From Candidatus Muiribacterium halophilum (lineage in GTDB: Bacteria > Muiribacteriota > Muiribacteriia > Muiribacteriales > Muiribacteriaceae): a DNA stretch of 57,993 bases. This document shows positions 24,963 to 32,987 of the stretch, one piece after another. Under the pieces are notes generated by a model. It was given only the letters and a program-made list of their open reading frames with translations. It was not told the DNA's origin and searched no databases. Every line of letters starts with the position of its first letter. Position 1 is the first letter of the stretch. Where the stretch lies: the NCBI GenBank assembly GCA_023228995.1, contig JALOAD010000019.1:1-57993 (forward strand), given 5' to 3'. The position numbers and the translations under genes were made by a program.

Positions 24963-26981
24963 CTAAATCAAACTTCCAACTTGATATATCAATACTGCTG
25001 CTACCCAAGCTGTTGTTGTTGTATATACTGTTGCAAATATTGCCCAATTCCATCCAGCTTCTTTTTTTATTGCTCCTACTGCTGCCATACATGGTACATA
25101 TAAAAGTGAAAATACCATAAATCCAAATGCTGTCAACGGTGTGAATATTCCGGAATCTCTAAGTCTGTTTGCAACTTTTCCTTCGTCTTCTGAATCATTT
25201 TCTGAAAGTCCATATATTGTACCGAAAGTTCCTACTACTATTTCTTTTGCGACTAATCCACTTGTAAGTGCAACACTTGATTCCCAATTGCCAAATCCTG
25301 CTGGTTTAAAAATTGGTGCTACAACTTTACCAACTTGTGCTAAATAAGTATGTTCTATATCAACATTTTGTGGAAATGCTCCTAAAAACCATATTACAGT
25401 TACTCCAAGAAGTATTACTGTTCCGGCTTTTCTAACAAACAATGTGCATCTATACCATACTTTCCACATTAAATTTTTTAAAAGTGGTAATCTATATGGT
25501 GGTAATTCCATTATAAGCGGTGACATTTCATTTTTGAAAAAAACACTTTTTAAAAGTCTTGCCATTATTACTGCGGTTGCAATTCCTATTACATACATTG
25601 CAAAAACTACATTCCCGGCATTTTCACCAAAAAATGCTGCTGTAAATAATGCATAAATTGGTAATTTTGCTCCGCATGACATAAATGGTAAAATTAATAT
25701 TGTTATTAATCTATCTTTTTTTGACTCTAAAGTTCTTGTTGCCATTACTCCAGGAACTGTACAGCCAAATCCTACAACCATAGGAATAAATGATTTACCA
25801 TGCAAACCAAGCATATGCATGAATTTATCCATTACAAAAGCAGCTCTGGACATATAACCTGTATCTTCTAATATTCCAATTGCAAGATAAAGCAAAGCTA
25901 TAACAGGTATAAATGTCAAAACTGACCCTACTCCTTCTATAATTCCATCTGTAGCAAGTGATATAATAAGTTCAGGAACTCCCATTTTACCTAGTATTGT
26001 TGCAACTCCTGATGATATAAATCCAATTATAGTTTCAACCCAACCAATCATCGGATCACCGAGTTTAAATACAAATTGAAATGTAAAATACATCATTGCT
26101 ATAAAAAGTGGTATTCCTAGAAGTCTGTTTGTAAGAACAGAATCTATTTTTTCTGTAACATCCATTCTAAGCTTAAGATTTGAAGACTTTTTTACACACT
26201 CATGAACAACGCCCGATACAAAACCATATTTTTTTTCAATAAAAAATGTATCAAGGTCATTTACATATTTTTCAATTTCTTTTTTTGCAAGGTCAATTTC
26301 TTTGAATAATTCAGCTGAATCATCTCTGCCTTGAATTAATGCAAGTATCTGTTTATCATCTTCAAGAGTTTTAATAGCAAACCATCTTTTATCATAAGTA
26401 ATCCCTTTTTTTTCAAAAAAATCTCCTAAAATATCAATAGCTTTATCAACTCTTTCACCATAATTTATTCTAAATTCAGGGATTTCCCATTCATCAAGTC
26501 TTGCAAGTTCTTTTTTAATTTCTTCATTGCCTTCACACTTTGAAGCACAAGCTTCAATAACAGGAATACCAAGAATTTTCTTTAAACCTTCAATATCAAT
26601 CTTTATATTTTCTTTTCTAACAATATCCATCATATTCATTACTAAAATGACTTTTTTCTTAAGTTCAAGAGCCTGAGTCAATATATAAAGGTTTCTTTCA
26701 AGATTGGAAGCATCTACAACTAATATTACTGCATCAGGCTTTTCCTCAACTAAAAAATCTCTTGATATTTTCTCATCCAATGTATTTGGACTAAAGGAAT
26801 AAATTCCAGGTAAGTCAACTATTTCATACTCAGCCCCTGATATTGTTATATAACCTTCTTTTCTTTCCACAGTAACACCAGGCCAATTCCCAACATGTTG
26901 ATTAGAACCTGTCAAGCTATTGAAAATACAAGTTTTTCCAACATTTGGATTGCCTGCAAGTGCAATTTTATATTTTTTCAT
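24963..26981 (-). CDS. feoB: Ferrous iron transport protein FeoB
   Basis: About 672 residues. N-terminal G domain with GNPNVGKT (P-loop), GVTVE (switch), DLPG and NMMD, then the helical GDI domain, then two Gate-type membrane repeats with conserved Cys-containing segments (GFGCTVPGVMATRT; MSCGAKLPIY). It pumps Fe2+ across the inner membrane. I start it at the second ATG (26981), because GGAG sits inside the first codons, 6 nt before it, while the first ATG has no ribosome binding site. feoA lies 21 nt upstream in the same operon. Confidence 0.96.
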   Translation of the reverse strand: MKKYKIALAGNPNVGKTCIFNSLTGSNQHVGNWPGVTVERKEGYITISGAEYEIVDLPGIYSFSPNTLDEKISRDFLVEEKPDAVILVVDASNLERNLYILTQALELKKKVILVMNMMDIVRKENIKIDIEGLKKILGIPVIEACASKCEGNEEIKKELARLDEWEIPEFRINYGERVDKAIDILGDFFEKKGITYDKRWFAIKTLEDDKQILALIQGRDDSAELFKEIDLAKKEIEKYVNDLDTFFIEKKYGFVSGVVHECVKKSSNLKLRMDVTEKIDSVLTNRLLGIPLFIAMMYFTFQFVFKLGDPMIGWVETIIGFISSGVATILGKMGVPELIISLATDGIIEGVGSVLTFIPVIALLYLAIGILEDTGYMSRAAFVMDKFMHMLGLHGKSFIPMVVGFGCTVPGVMATRTLESKKDRLITILILPFMSCGAKLPIYALFTAAFFGENAGNVVFAMYVIGIATAVIMARLLKSVFFKNEMSPLIMELPPYRLPLLKNLMWKVWYRCTLFVRKAGTVILLGVTVIWFLGAFPQNVDIEHTYLAQVGKVVAPIFKPAGFGNWESSVALTSGLVAKEIVVGTFGTIYGLSENDSEDEGKVANRLRDSGIFTPLTAFGFMVFSLLYVPCMAAVGAIKKEAGWNWAIFATVYTTTTAWVAAVLIYQVGSLI

Positions 26982-27002
26982 ATAAATCTCCATTTTTTTA
27001 AT

Positions 27003-27239
27003 TTATTTTTCAGTTTTAATTTCTTCTACAATAATATTAGAAGCTTCACTTTTTCTAAGTGATATATGATAATCTTTTACAAGAAAATCAATAGGATCAC
27101 CCAAAGGAGCAATTTTTTCAAGTTTTACAATTTGTCCTTTGGTAAAACCCATTGTAATAAGTCGTTGTTTTATATCTCTGCTACCGTCAATCTTCAATAC
27201 AATAGCTTTTTGCCCAACCTTAAGATCCAGAAGATTCAT
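27003..27239 (-). CDS. feoA: Ferrous iron transport protein FeoA
   Basis: A 78-residue SH3-like protein (LKVGQKAIVLKIDG; QRLITMGFTKGQIVKLEKIAPLGDPIDFLV), standard for FeoA, which binds FeoB. The start is the ATG at 27239: GGGAGG lies within the four codons that an upstream ATG (27251) would add, at good spacing. It is first in the feoAB operon behind a 16-nt tandem repeat array. Confidence 0.95.
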   Translation of the reverse strand: MNLLDLKVGQKAIVLKIDGSRDIKQRLITMGFTKGQIVKLEKIAPLGDPIDFLVKDYHISLRKSEASNIIVEEIKTEK

Positions 27240-27261
27240 ACTTCCTCCCATTTATAAAAAT

Positions 27262-27336
27262 TTATTAAATTATCAATTTATTAAATTATCAATTTGTTAA
27301 ATTATCAATTTGTTAAATTATCAATTTGTTAAAATT
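27262..27336. repeat. 16-nt tandem repeats in the feoA leader
   Basis: More than four copies of a 16-nt unit TTGTTAAATTATCAAT (the first two with TTA for TTG). On the minus strand each unit presents GATAAT, the hexamer of classic Fur boxes, every 16 nt, between the feoA promoter and start. May be an operator array or simple slippage. Confidence 0.7.
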
Positions 27337-27363
27337 AAATCTTATTAAATCCTTTCTTTGTCA

Positions 27364-27393
27364 AATATAACTTTTTACTTTTCATGTTGTCAA
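27364..27393 (-). promoter_or_regulatory. feoAB promoter
   Basis: Minus strand: perfect -35 TTGACA (27393-27388), 18-nt spacer, -10 TATATT (27369-27364). Leader of about 115 nt contains the 16-nt repeats. Confidence 0.55.
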
Positions 27394-27471
27394 TAACATT
27401 TGCAACATTTATTTTTTAAAAATAAATGTTTTTTAGCTAAAGCTAATACTTAACTTAAAACTAATTTAAAT

Positions 27472-28512
27472 TTAAACTCCACCACAGCCTTCATGATAAT
27501 GTTCATCGTTATCATGTTCATCATGTTCATCATTTTCTTTTTTCAAAACTTTATTTTTTTCCGTAAACACAAAAAAGGTTAACTGTCCAGCAGTTTGTTT
27601 TTGATCAGGAAAAGACTTTTTAAATTTTTCACTATAAGCTTCTGCTTTATCAAAATCTTTCAAAAACACACTTGCCAAAGTACAAAGATAAATAGAGTTA
27701 ATTTTTTTATTTTTGAGAGAATTTGTATTTTCAGAATTGTTTAGAAAATTTTCAAAATATTCTATACTTTTAGCATGTTCTCTTTCCATATAAGCAGTAT
27801 ATCCAGCAAAAAAATCTACTGTTTTGCTGTTATTAAAATTTCTTCTTGCAAAATCATAAAATTTATCAGCATTATTAAAATTTTTATTTATAAAATTTAT
27901 ATTACCTAAAGCAATATTTTTTTCATATTCCTTATTAGAACCTGTTGATAAATTGTAATATTTTTCAGCTTTTTTGTATTTTTTCATATTAAAATATTTT
28001 TCAGCAAGATTAAAATAATCAATTAAAGTTGCATCACCATTTAAAGCTCTTTTTTTTAAATTGAAAAAATTATCTTTATTAGTCTTTATAAAATCAAGTT
28101 TATTTTTAAAAACTTCCTTTTTAGGATAACCAGATAACCTATCAAGCTCTCTCCCCATATTATCGGCTACTATAAAAGTCGGAACAGTTACAACATTATA
28201 TGCTTTAATAAGATTTTTATATTTTAAAGGATGAAGTTCTACTGCAATAAAATTCTGCTTAATAAAATTTTCAACATCATTTTGTTCAAGTACTGAAGAA
28301 GCAAACTGCTTATATCCATTGCAATACGGTTTACTAAACTCTATCAAAAGAAAATCATTTTTTTGAGCTTTGTTCAAAGCATTATTAAGACTATTACCCC
28401 AAACTTCTTTATTGTGAATATAATCTGGACCATGAACATGATCGTGTGCCAAAATATTTAAACCTAGTATAAATAAAAATCCTACAACAATAATACCTTT
28501 TAAAAATTTCAT
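27472..28512 (-). CDS. Secreted thioredoxin-fold/TPR protein with His-rich tail
   Basis: A 346-residue protein with a signal peptide ending near AHDH. Residues about 30-150 form a thioredoxin fold (FLLIEFSKPYCNGYKQF, VVTVPTFIV with the cis-Pro), but only one of the usual two active-site cysteines is present, so it is not a normal disulfide reductase. TPR-type helical repeats follow (YFNMKKYKKAEKYY; YFENFLNNSEN). Both ends are His-rich: HDHVHG after the signal peptide and a tail of DEHDEHD and HYHEGCGG, suggesting metal binding in the periplasm. Between feoAB and the haem operon, so a metal-handling role is likely. Confidence 0.7.
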   Translation of the reverse strand: MKFLKGIIVVGFLFILGLNILAHDHVHGPDYIHNKEVWGNSLNNALNKAQKNDFLLIEFSKPYCNGYKQFASSVLEQNDVENFIKQNFIAVELHPLKYKNLIKAYNVVTVPTFIVADNMGRELDRLSGYPKKEVFKNKLDFIKTNKDNFFNLKKRALNGDATLIDYFNLAEKYFNMKKYKKAEKYYNLSTGSNKEYEKNIALGNINFINKNFNNADKFYDFARRNFNNSKTVDFFAGYTAYMEREHAKSIEYFENFLNNSENTNSLKNKKINSIYLCTLASVFLKDFDKAEAYSEKFKKSFPDQKQTAGQLTFFVFTEKNKVLKKENDEHDEHDNDEHYHEGCGGV

Positions 28513-28564
28513 TTTAATTCTCCTTATACATTTAATTTTTTATTCTAAGCTTATAACTATGTTA

Positions 28565-29122
28565 TTACTGTCTAAAAACAGCATTCCAACCTTGTTTTCT
28601 AAATATTTGCAGGTTTGTGAAAGCATTCACAAACTCTTTTTCCTCAAGCTCAGTATCACATATAATATCTACAATAATTTTTAAAGTCTTTTCAATTTCT
28701 TGATAAAGATTTTTTTTAAAATATAGACATTTATCACAACTTAAACAGCGACAAATTTTCATTTTTTCAAAAAAATATTCAATTAAACTTTCTTTATTAA
28801 AATAAAAAAATAAAATTTTAAGAGTTTTTCTTTTTTTATATATAAATTTAAAAGCAATATCAATATCAAATTCTAAATTCAAATCAAAAACATCCTCAAC
28901 AATAAAAAATTTTAAAAAAACATCGAAAAATTGCAATTCATATTCAAAAACTTCCATAAAAAGATCAAATTTTCCTCCAAAATAAGTATATATATTAGAT
29001 AAACTACAGTCAGACCTATTTGCAATATCACGCATGCTTGTACTATCAAAACCTTTTTCAAGAAAAAGTTCTTTACTCACTTTTAAAATTTTTACCTTTA
29101 TTTGAGGATTTTTTTTCTTCAT
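28565..29122 (-). CDS. TetR-family regulator with CxCxxCxxC motif
   Basis: A 185-residue repressor. Residues 8-55 are the TetR helix-turn-helix (ILKVSKELFLEKGFDSTSMRDIANRSDCSLSNIYTYFGGK). In the ligand domain Cys124, Cys126, Cys129 and Cys132 form CRCLSCDKC, which is unusual for TetR and could bind a metal, an Fe-S cluster or haem. It is transcribed away from the haem operon, sharing a 311-nt intergenic region, which is the normal place for a TetR to control its neighbour. Inducer unknown. Confidence 0.82.
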   Translation of the reverse strand: MKKKNPQIKVKILKVSKELFLEKGFDSTSMRDIANRSDCSLSNIYTYFGGKFDLFMEVFEYELQFFDVFLKFFIVEDVFDLNLEFDIDIAFKFIYKKRKTLKILFFYFNKESLIEYFFEKMKICRCLSCDKCLYFKKNLYQEIEKTLKIIVDIICDTELEEKEFVNAFTNLQIFRKQGWNAVFRQ

Positions 29123-29310
29123 ATCTTAGTTTTACCTAACTTTGATATTTTTGTCAAATAATTTTATAAGAATTTTTTTTAAATATATATAAACAAACAT
29201 TTTTTATCCTTCTATGTATTTAAATCAAAAAACATCACAAAGAATATATGAACTAATTTTAGTAATTTCTTCTTAACTATTAAAGAACCAGTGACGGTTT
29301 TGTTCGGTTG

Positions 29311-29324
29311 TTAGGTTAGCCTAA
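29311..29324 (+). promoter_or_regulatory. DtxR-type iron box
   Basis: TTAGGTTAGCCTAA, identical to the first 14 positions of the classic DtxR/IdeR box, 5 nt before the -35. A bound iron-loaded repressor would block the haem operon. Confidence 0.7.
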
Positions 29325-29329
29325 TTTTT

Positions 29330-29358
29330 TTGACAAATAAAATTTCTTTATGTTAAAT
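29330..29358 (+). promoter_or_regulatory. Promoter of the haem operon
   Basis: Perfect -35 TTGACA (29330-29335), 17-nt spacer, -10 TTAAAT (29353-29358), about 75 nt ahead of the receptor gene. Confidence 0.6.
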
Positions 29359-29433
29359 AATTAAAACCTCAGAGTAAATTAATATTTCAAAACTCAAAGG
29401 TTTTAATAAAATTAAATTATAATAGGAGAATTT

Positions 29434-31272
29434 ATGAAAAGTAAAAAATTATTAGCTTTATTTTTTTCTTTAGCATTAGTTTATTCAGCTTATTCTGAAA
29501 AAACTTTTAAGTTAGATGAATATGTTATAACAGGAACAAAAACAAAGCATCTTTTAAAAGATGCTCCTGTAAAAACTGAAATAATTACAATGGAGGAACT
29601 TCAAAAAAAAGGTATAACAAATATCAAGAATGCTTTTGATGAAATTCCTGGTCTTAAAGCTACTAAAACAGTTGGTTCTTGGGGAAACAAAGGTAATATT
29701 GAAATTCAAGGTTTAGATTCTAGTCATACAATGATACTTCTTGATGGTGTTCAAGTTTTAGGCGGTCATGGTGGAGTAGATATAAGCTTTATACCTATTT
29801 CATCAATTAAAAGAATTGAAATTGTTAAAGGTTCTGCATCTTCTCTTTATGGAAGTGAAGCTATTGGCGGGGTTATAAATATTATTACAAAAGATAAAAA
29901 TTTGAATAAAAATAATTTTACAGCAGGTTTTGGTAAATATAATTTTCAAACTTCAGATTTTACAACTTCAATTTCAAATAATAATGCAGATTTTAATATT
30001 TCTTATTCAAATAGCAGTTCAGATGGAGTTAATAAAGATTATGTTGCAAGCGGAAAAAGAGAAAGTGATAAATACAGAGAACATAGTATAAGTGGTAATA
30101 TCAAAATTAAAAATGGTAATAATTCTTTAGATATTAAACCATTTTTTTCAGAACATATCACAAAATCTGGCGTAAATGCTACAACTTGGCAGGATAGAAT
30201 TCAGAAAAGAACTTCATTTAATATTATATATAACTCTATATTAAATGATAATAATAATTTAAAATTTAGATTTTCAGATTTTGAATATAAACATTATACA
30301 GAAGATAAAAAATCTGAATGGATTGATGATTATAATGAAACTGAAATAACTTATAATTCTGTTATTAATTCAAAAAACTCTTTAATTTTTGGATTCCATA
30401 AAAAAGAAGAAGAAAGAAATGATACAGGTAAGGGTTTTAAAGCTCAAAGAGATATTGATAGTCTTTATTTTCAAGCTGAATCAGATTTTGGAAATTTAAT
30501 TCTTGTATCTGGTATAAGAATGGATGATTATAACGATCTTGGAGAACAAAAAAATCCTAAATTAACTTTGTTTTTTAATAAATCAGATAATATAAAATAC
30601 AGAATGTCTTATGGCGAAGCTTTTAAAGCTCCAGATATGGAAAAATTATATGCTGTACCTTGGAGAATGAGTCCATATAATGTAATTTCAAATAGTCTCC
30701 TTAAACCTGAAGAAAGCAAAAATATAGAATTTGGAATTGATATAACAAAATCAAAAAAAGAAGAATTTTATATTAATTTCTTTCAAAATAAAGTAGATAA
30801 TCTTATATCATATAATATAACAAGATTCGGTCCTCCACCATGGAATATGAATTGGGTTAATGTTAATAAGTCTAAAACCAAAGGAGTTGAGTTTACTTAT
30901 AAAAAAAAGATTAATGAAAATCTTTCTAATAATTTCACCTATACAAAACTTAACACTGAAGATGTAAATACTGGTTTAGAACTTGCTAATAAACCTGAGA
31001 ATAAAATAACTTTTTCTATTAACAAATTTATTCCTGAAAATAATGTCAATATGAATATTTGCCTATATTATACTGGAAAAAGATTTGATGATTCTGCTAA
31101 TACTATTGAGCTTGGCGGTTATACAACAGCAGATTTAACTTTGAATAAAAAAGTCAACGATAATTCAAGTTTTTATTTGAAATTAGAAAATCTAACTGGA
31201 AAAACAGATATTGATGATGAATATGATATGAATGGTTCAGCTTTCTCATTTGGTTTTAGAGAACAATTTTAA
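29434..31272 (+). CDS. hmuR: TonB-dependent outer-membrane receptor (HmuR-like)
   Basis: A 612-residue receptor with a signal peptide (ends YSE), TonB box-like LDEYVITGT, a plug domain (PVKTEIITMEELQKKG; LLDGVQVLGGHGG; RIEIVKGSASSLYGSEAIGGVINIIT) and a 22-strand-type barrel ending in aromatic Phe (FGFREQF). First gene of an operon with a 7-TM protein, an ExbB-like protein, a DUF2149 protein and a CobN-like chelatase, the same set as the hmuR-S-T-U-V haem operon of Bacteroidota in a different order. Ligand is inferred to be haem. Confidence 0.85.
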   Translation: MKSKKLLALFFSLALVYSAYSEKTFKLDEYVITGTKTKHLLKDAPVKTEIITMEELQKKGITNIKNAFDEIPGLKATKTVGSWGNKGNIEIQGLDSSHTMILLDGVQVLGGHGGVDISFIPISSIKRIEIVKGSASSLYGSEAIGGVINIITKDKNLNKNNFTAGFGKYNFQTSDFTTSISNNNADFNISYSNSSSDGVNKDYVASGKRESDKYREHSISGNIKIKNGNNSLDIKPFFSEHITKSGVNATTWQDRIQKRTSFNIIYNSILNDNNNLKFRFSDFEYKHYTEDKKSEWIDDYNETEITYNSVINSKNSLIFGFHKKEEERNDTGKGFKAQRDIDSLYFQAESDFGNLILVSGIRMDDYNDLGEQKNPKLTLFFNKSDNIKYRMSYGEAFKAPDMEKLYAVPWRMSPYNVISNSLLKPEESKNIEFGIDITKSKKEEFYINFFQNKVDNLISYNITRFGPPPWNMNWVNVNKSKTKGVEFTYKKKINENLSNNFTYTKLNTEDVNTGLELANKPENKITFSINKFIPENNVNMNICLYYTGKRFDDSANTIELGGYTTADLTLNKKVNDNSSFYLKLENLTGKTDIDDEYDMNGSAFSFGFREQF

Positions 31273-31299
31273 AATAAAAATATATAAAAGAGGTTAAAA

Positions 31300-31980
31300 A
31301 TGTGGTTTTTTCATATAATATTATTTCTAATAAGTTTTGTTATTACAATTCTTAAAATATCACTTATTAGATCAAATAAAATAAAATGTCTTTATATTTG
31401 TGGAATATGTATAATACCTATTGCATTTTACAAATATGCTGTAACATTTAATTCATCTGAGATAATCACATTTTTTTCTTCACTTAATTCAATATCTAAT
31501 ATATGTCTTTTGCTAACAATAGAATCAATAATACTAATGCTTCTTTATATTCAATTTTTACTTGAAAAAGAAAACAAGACAAAATACAAAATACTAACTC
31601 TATTACCTTCATGGGGATTTATAATCGGAATATTTGTATTTCTCGTATTAACATATAACTTTTTTACTGGAATTTCTTTTCTAAAATCAGCTTTGTATTT
31701 CACAGGAATTTTATTTGTCATTATATCAAGTATTTTTATATTACTTGAATTCATTACAAATCGTAATACAAGATTAAATATTTTTATAATCTGCTGTTTT
31801 TTTCAGCTAATAACAAGCATATTCCTCCCTCTTTTAATAAATATAAAAACAAGTATTCAAACTAATATGCAAGTAAATTTAAAAGCATTGTTATTTACTT
31901 TTATTGTTTCTATATTATTTATTTACACAGGTACAAAATTCAAAAATATAAAAAAAATAATACTTAAATCAAGGAGTTAA
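31300..31980 (+). CDS. Polytopic membrane protein of the haem operon (HmuT-like position)
   Basis: 226 residues with about seven membrane segments spaced through the whole length and few conserved polar residues. The family is not recognised by motif; the assignment rests on its place between the receptor and the ExbB-like gene, where Bacteroidota hmu operons have a membrane protein. Ends 1 nt before the next start, so it is translationally coupled. Possible role: inner-membrane passage of haem, porphyrin or iron. Confidence 0.55.
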   Translation: MWFFHIILFLISFVITILKISLIRSNKIKCLYICGICIIPIAFYKYAVTFNSSEIITFFSSLNSISNICLLLTIESIILMLLYIQFLLEKENKTKYKILTLLPSWGFIIGIFVFLVLTYNFFTGISFLKSALYFTGILFVIISSIFILLEFITNRNTRLNIFIICCFFQLITSIFLPLLINIKTSIQTNMQVNLKALLFTFIVSILFIYTGTKFKNIKKIILKSRS

Positions 31981-31981
31981 A

Positions 31982-32602
31982 ATGAGCATAATAACAAACA
32001 TTCTATTTTGGATTTCCACAGGTATGTTACTTCCTGTAATTATACTATTGCTAATTTCTTTTATTTTTTCATTAATATCTTTAGGCGAGCTTTATGGAGG
32101 GTTTATGCAAAGATTAAAAAACAGAAAAAAACTAGCTATACTTGAAAAAAATATACGAGAAAATGGGTTAAAAGTAATTTATGATAATGAAATATTAAAA
32201 ACAGATTCAACTTTTACTGATTCATTAAATAAAATGCTTGAATTTAAATTCAATAAAACAATAACTGAAAAATTACTTAATGATTTTTTATCATCTAAAG
32301 ATAGAAATATTGGAAAATCAGTAATTCTTACAAGAACAGGACCAATGCTTGGTCTTATGGGAACACTTATTCCAATGGGACCAGCACTTACTGGTTTAGC
32401 ATCAGGTGATGTTGCATCAATGGCTTCAAATATGCAAGTTGCTTTTGCAACAACTGTAGTCGGTATATTTACAGGAGGATGCGGATTTATATCAAGTTTT
32501 TTATCTGAAAGATGGTATAAAGAAGATTATGATTTTTTAGAATACATAGCAGAAACAGCTTTTATAGAAAATAAAAACGAGGTTTTAAATGAGAAGAAAT
32601 AA
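31982..32602 (+). CDS. MotA/TolQ/ExbB-family proton channel protein (HmuU-like)
   Basis: 206 residues. One N-terminal membrane segment, a cytoplasmic loop, then the TolQ/ExbB signature with two membrane segments (GPMLGLMGTLIPMGPALTGLASGD...MQVAFATTVVGIFTGGCGFI), including the conserved Gly/Thr pore positions. It would harvest proton motive force for the receptor or the chelatase. It overlaps the DUF2149 gene by 14 nt. Confidence 0.85.
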   Translation: MSIITNILFWISTGMLLPVIILLLISFIFSLISLGELYGGFMQRLKNRKKLAILEKNIRENGLKVIYDNEILKTDSTFTDSLNKMLEFKFNKTITEKLLNDFLSSKDRNIGKSVILTRTGPMLGLMGTLIPMGPALTGLASGDVASMASNMQVAFATTVVGIFTGGCGFISSFLSERWYKEDYDFLEYIAETAFIENKNEVLNEKK

Positions 32603-32915
32603 AAGAATTATGACTAATTTTGCAGATAACGATCCTTTATCAGGTATGGCTAATTTATTTGATGTTTCAATGGTATTTGCTCTTGCACTTATGGTAGCTC
32701 TTGTATTTCATCTTAATATGAGTGAAATGCTTACAGAAAAAGATGCGACTATTGTGAAAAATCCTGGCAAAGATAATATGGAGATAATTGTAAAAAAAGG
32801 TGAAAAAATAACAAAATACAAAGCTTCGGAAGAAACTGCTGGTGAAGGTAAAGGTAAAAAAGTCGGAACAGCATATCAGCTTGAAAATGGTGAAATAATA
32901 TATATACCTGAATAA
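32589..32915 (+). CDS. DUF2149 protein, ExbD-like partner (HmuV-like)
   Basis: 108 residues with one membrane segment (DVSMVFALALMVALVFHL) carrying the Asp that aligns with the proton-carrying Asp of ExbD, then a short periplasmic domain (GKGKKVGTAYQLENGEIIYIPE). This is the DUF2149 pattern and family members sit beside CobN-like chelatases. Proposed partner of the preceding ExbB-like protein; overlap of 14 nt supports a complex. Confidence 0.82.
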   Translation: MRRNKRIMTNFADNDPLSGMANLFDVSMVFALALMVALVFHLNMSEMLTEKDATIVKNPGKDNMEIIVKKGEKITKYKASEETAGEGKGKKVGTAYQLENGEIIYIPE

Positions 32916-32987
32916 TATAATTTTGATTGTTGGAAAAAACTTAGTAAAGAAAAATTTTTTATATAGTGTAAAGAAAAAGGAGATTTT

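Larger units (their letters stand above)
29123..29433. promoter_or_regulatory. Divergent control region, TetR gene / haem operon
   Basis: No ORF. Contains the iron box and promoter listed next, and GAACCAGTGACGG...TGTTCGGTT (29285-29310), which shares TGTTCGGTT with a perfect palindrome before the 46.4-kb gene. Confidence 0.6.

Noticed and set aside
27262-27336. 16-nt repeats as a CRISPR array
   Set aside because: Units are directly adjacent with no spacers and are too short.
27433-27446. TTAGCTAAAGCTAA as an iron box for feoAB
   Set aside because: Layout matches TTAG-N6-CTAA but it lies about 40 nt upstream of the -35 and lacks the GG/CC core, so it may be a chance palindrome.
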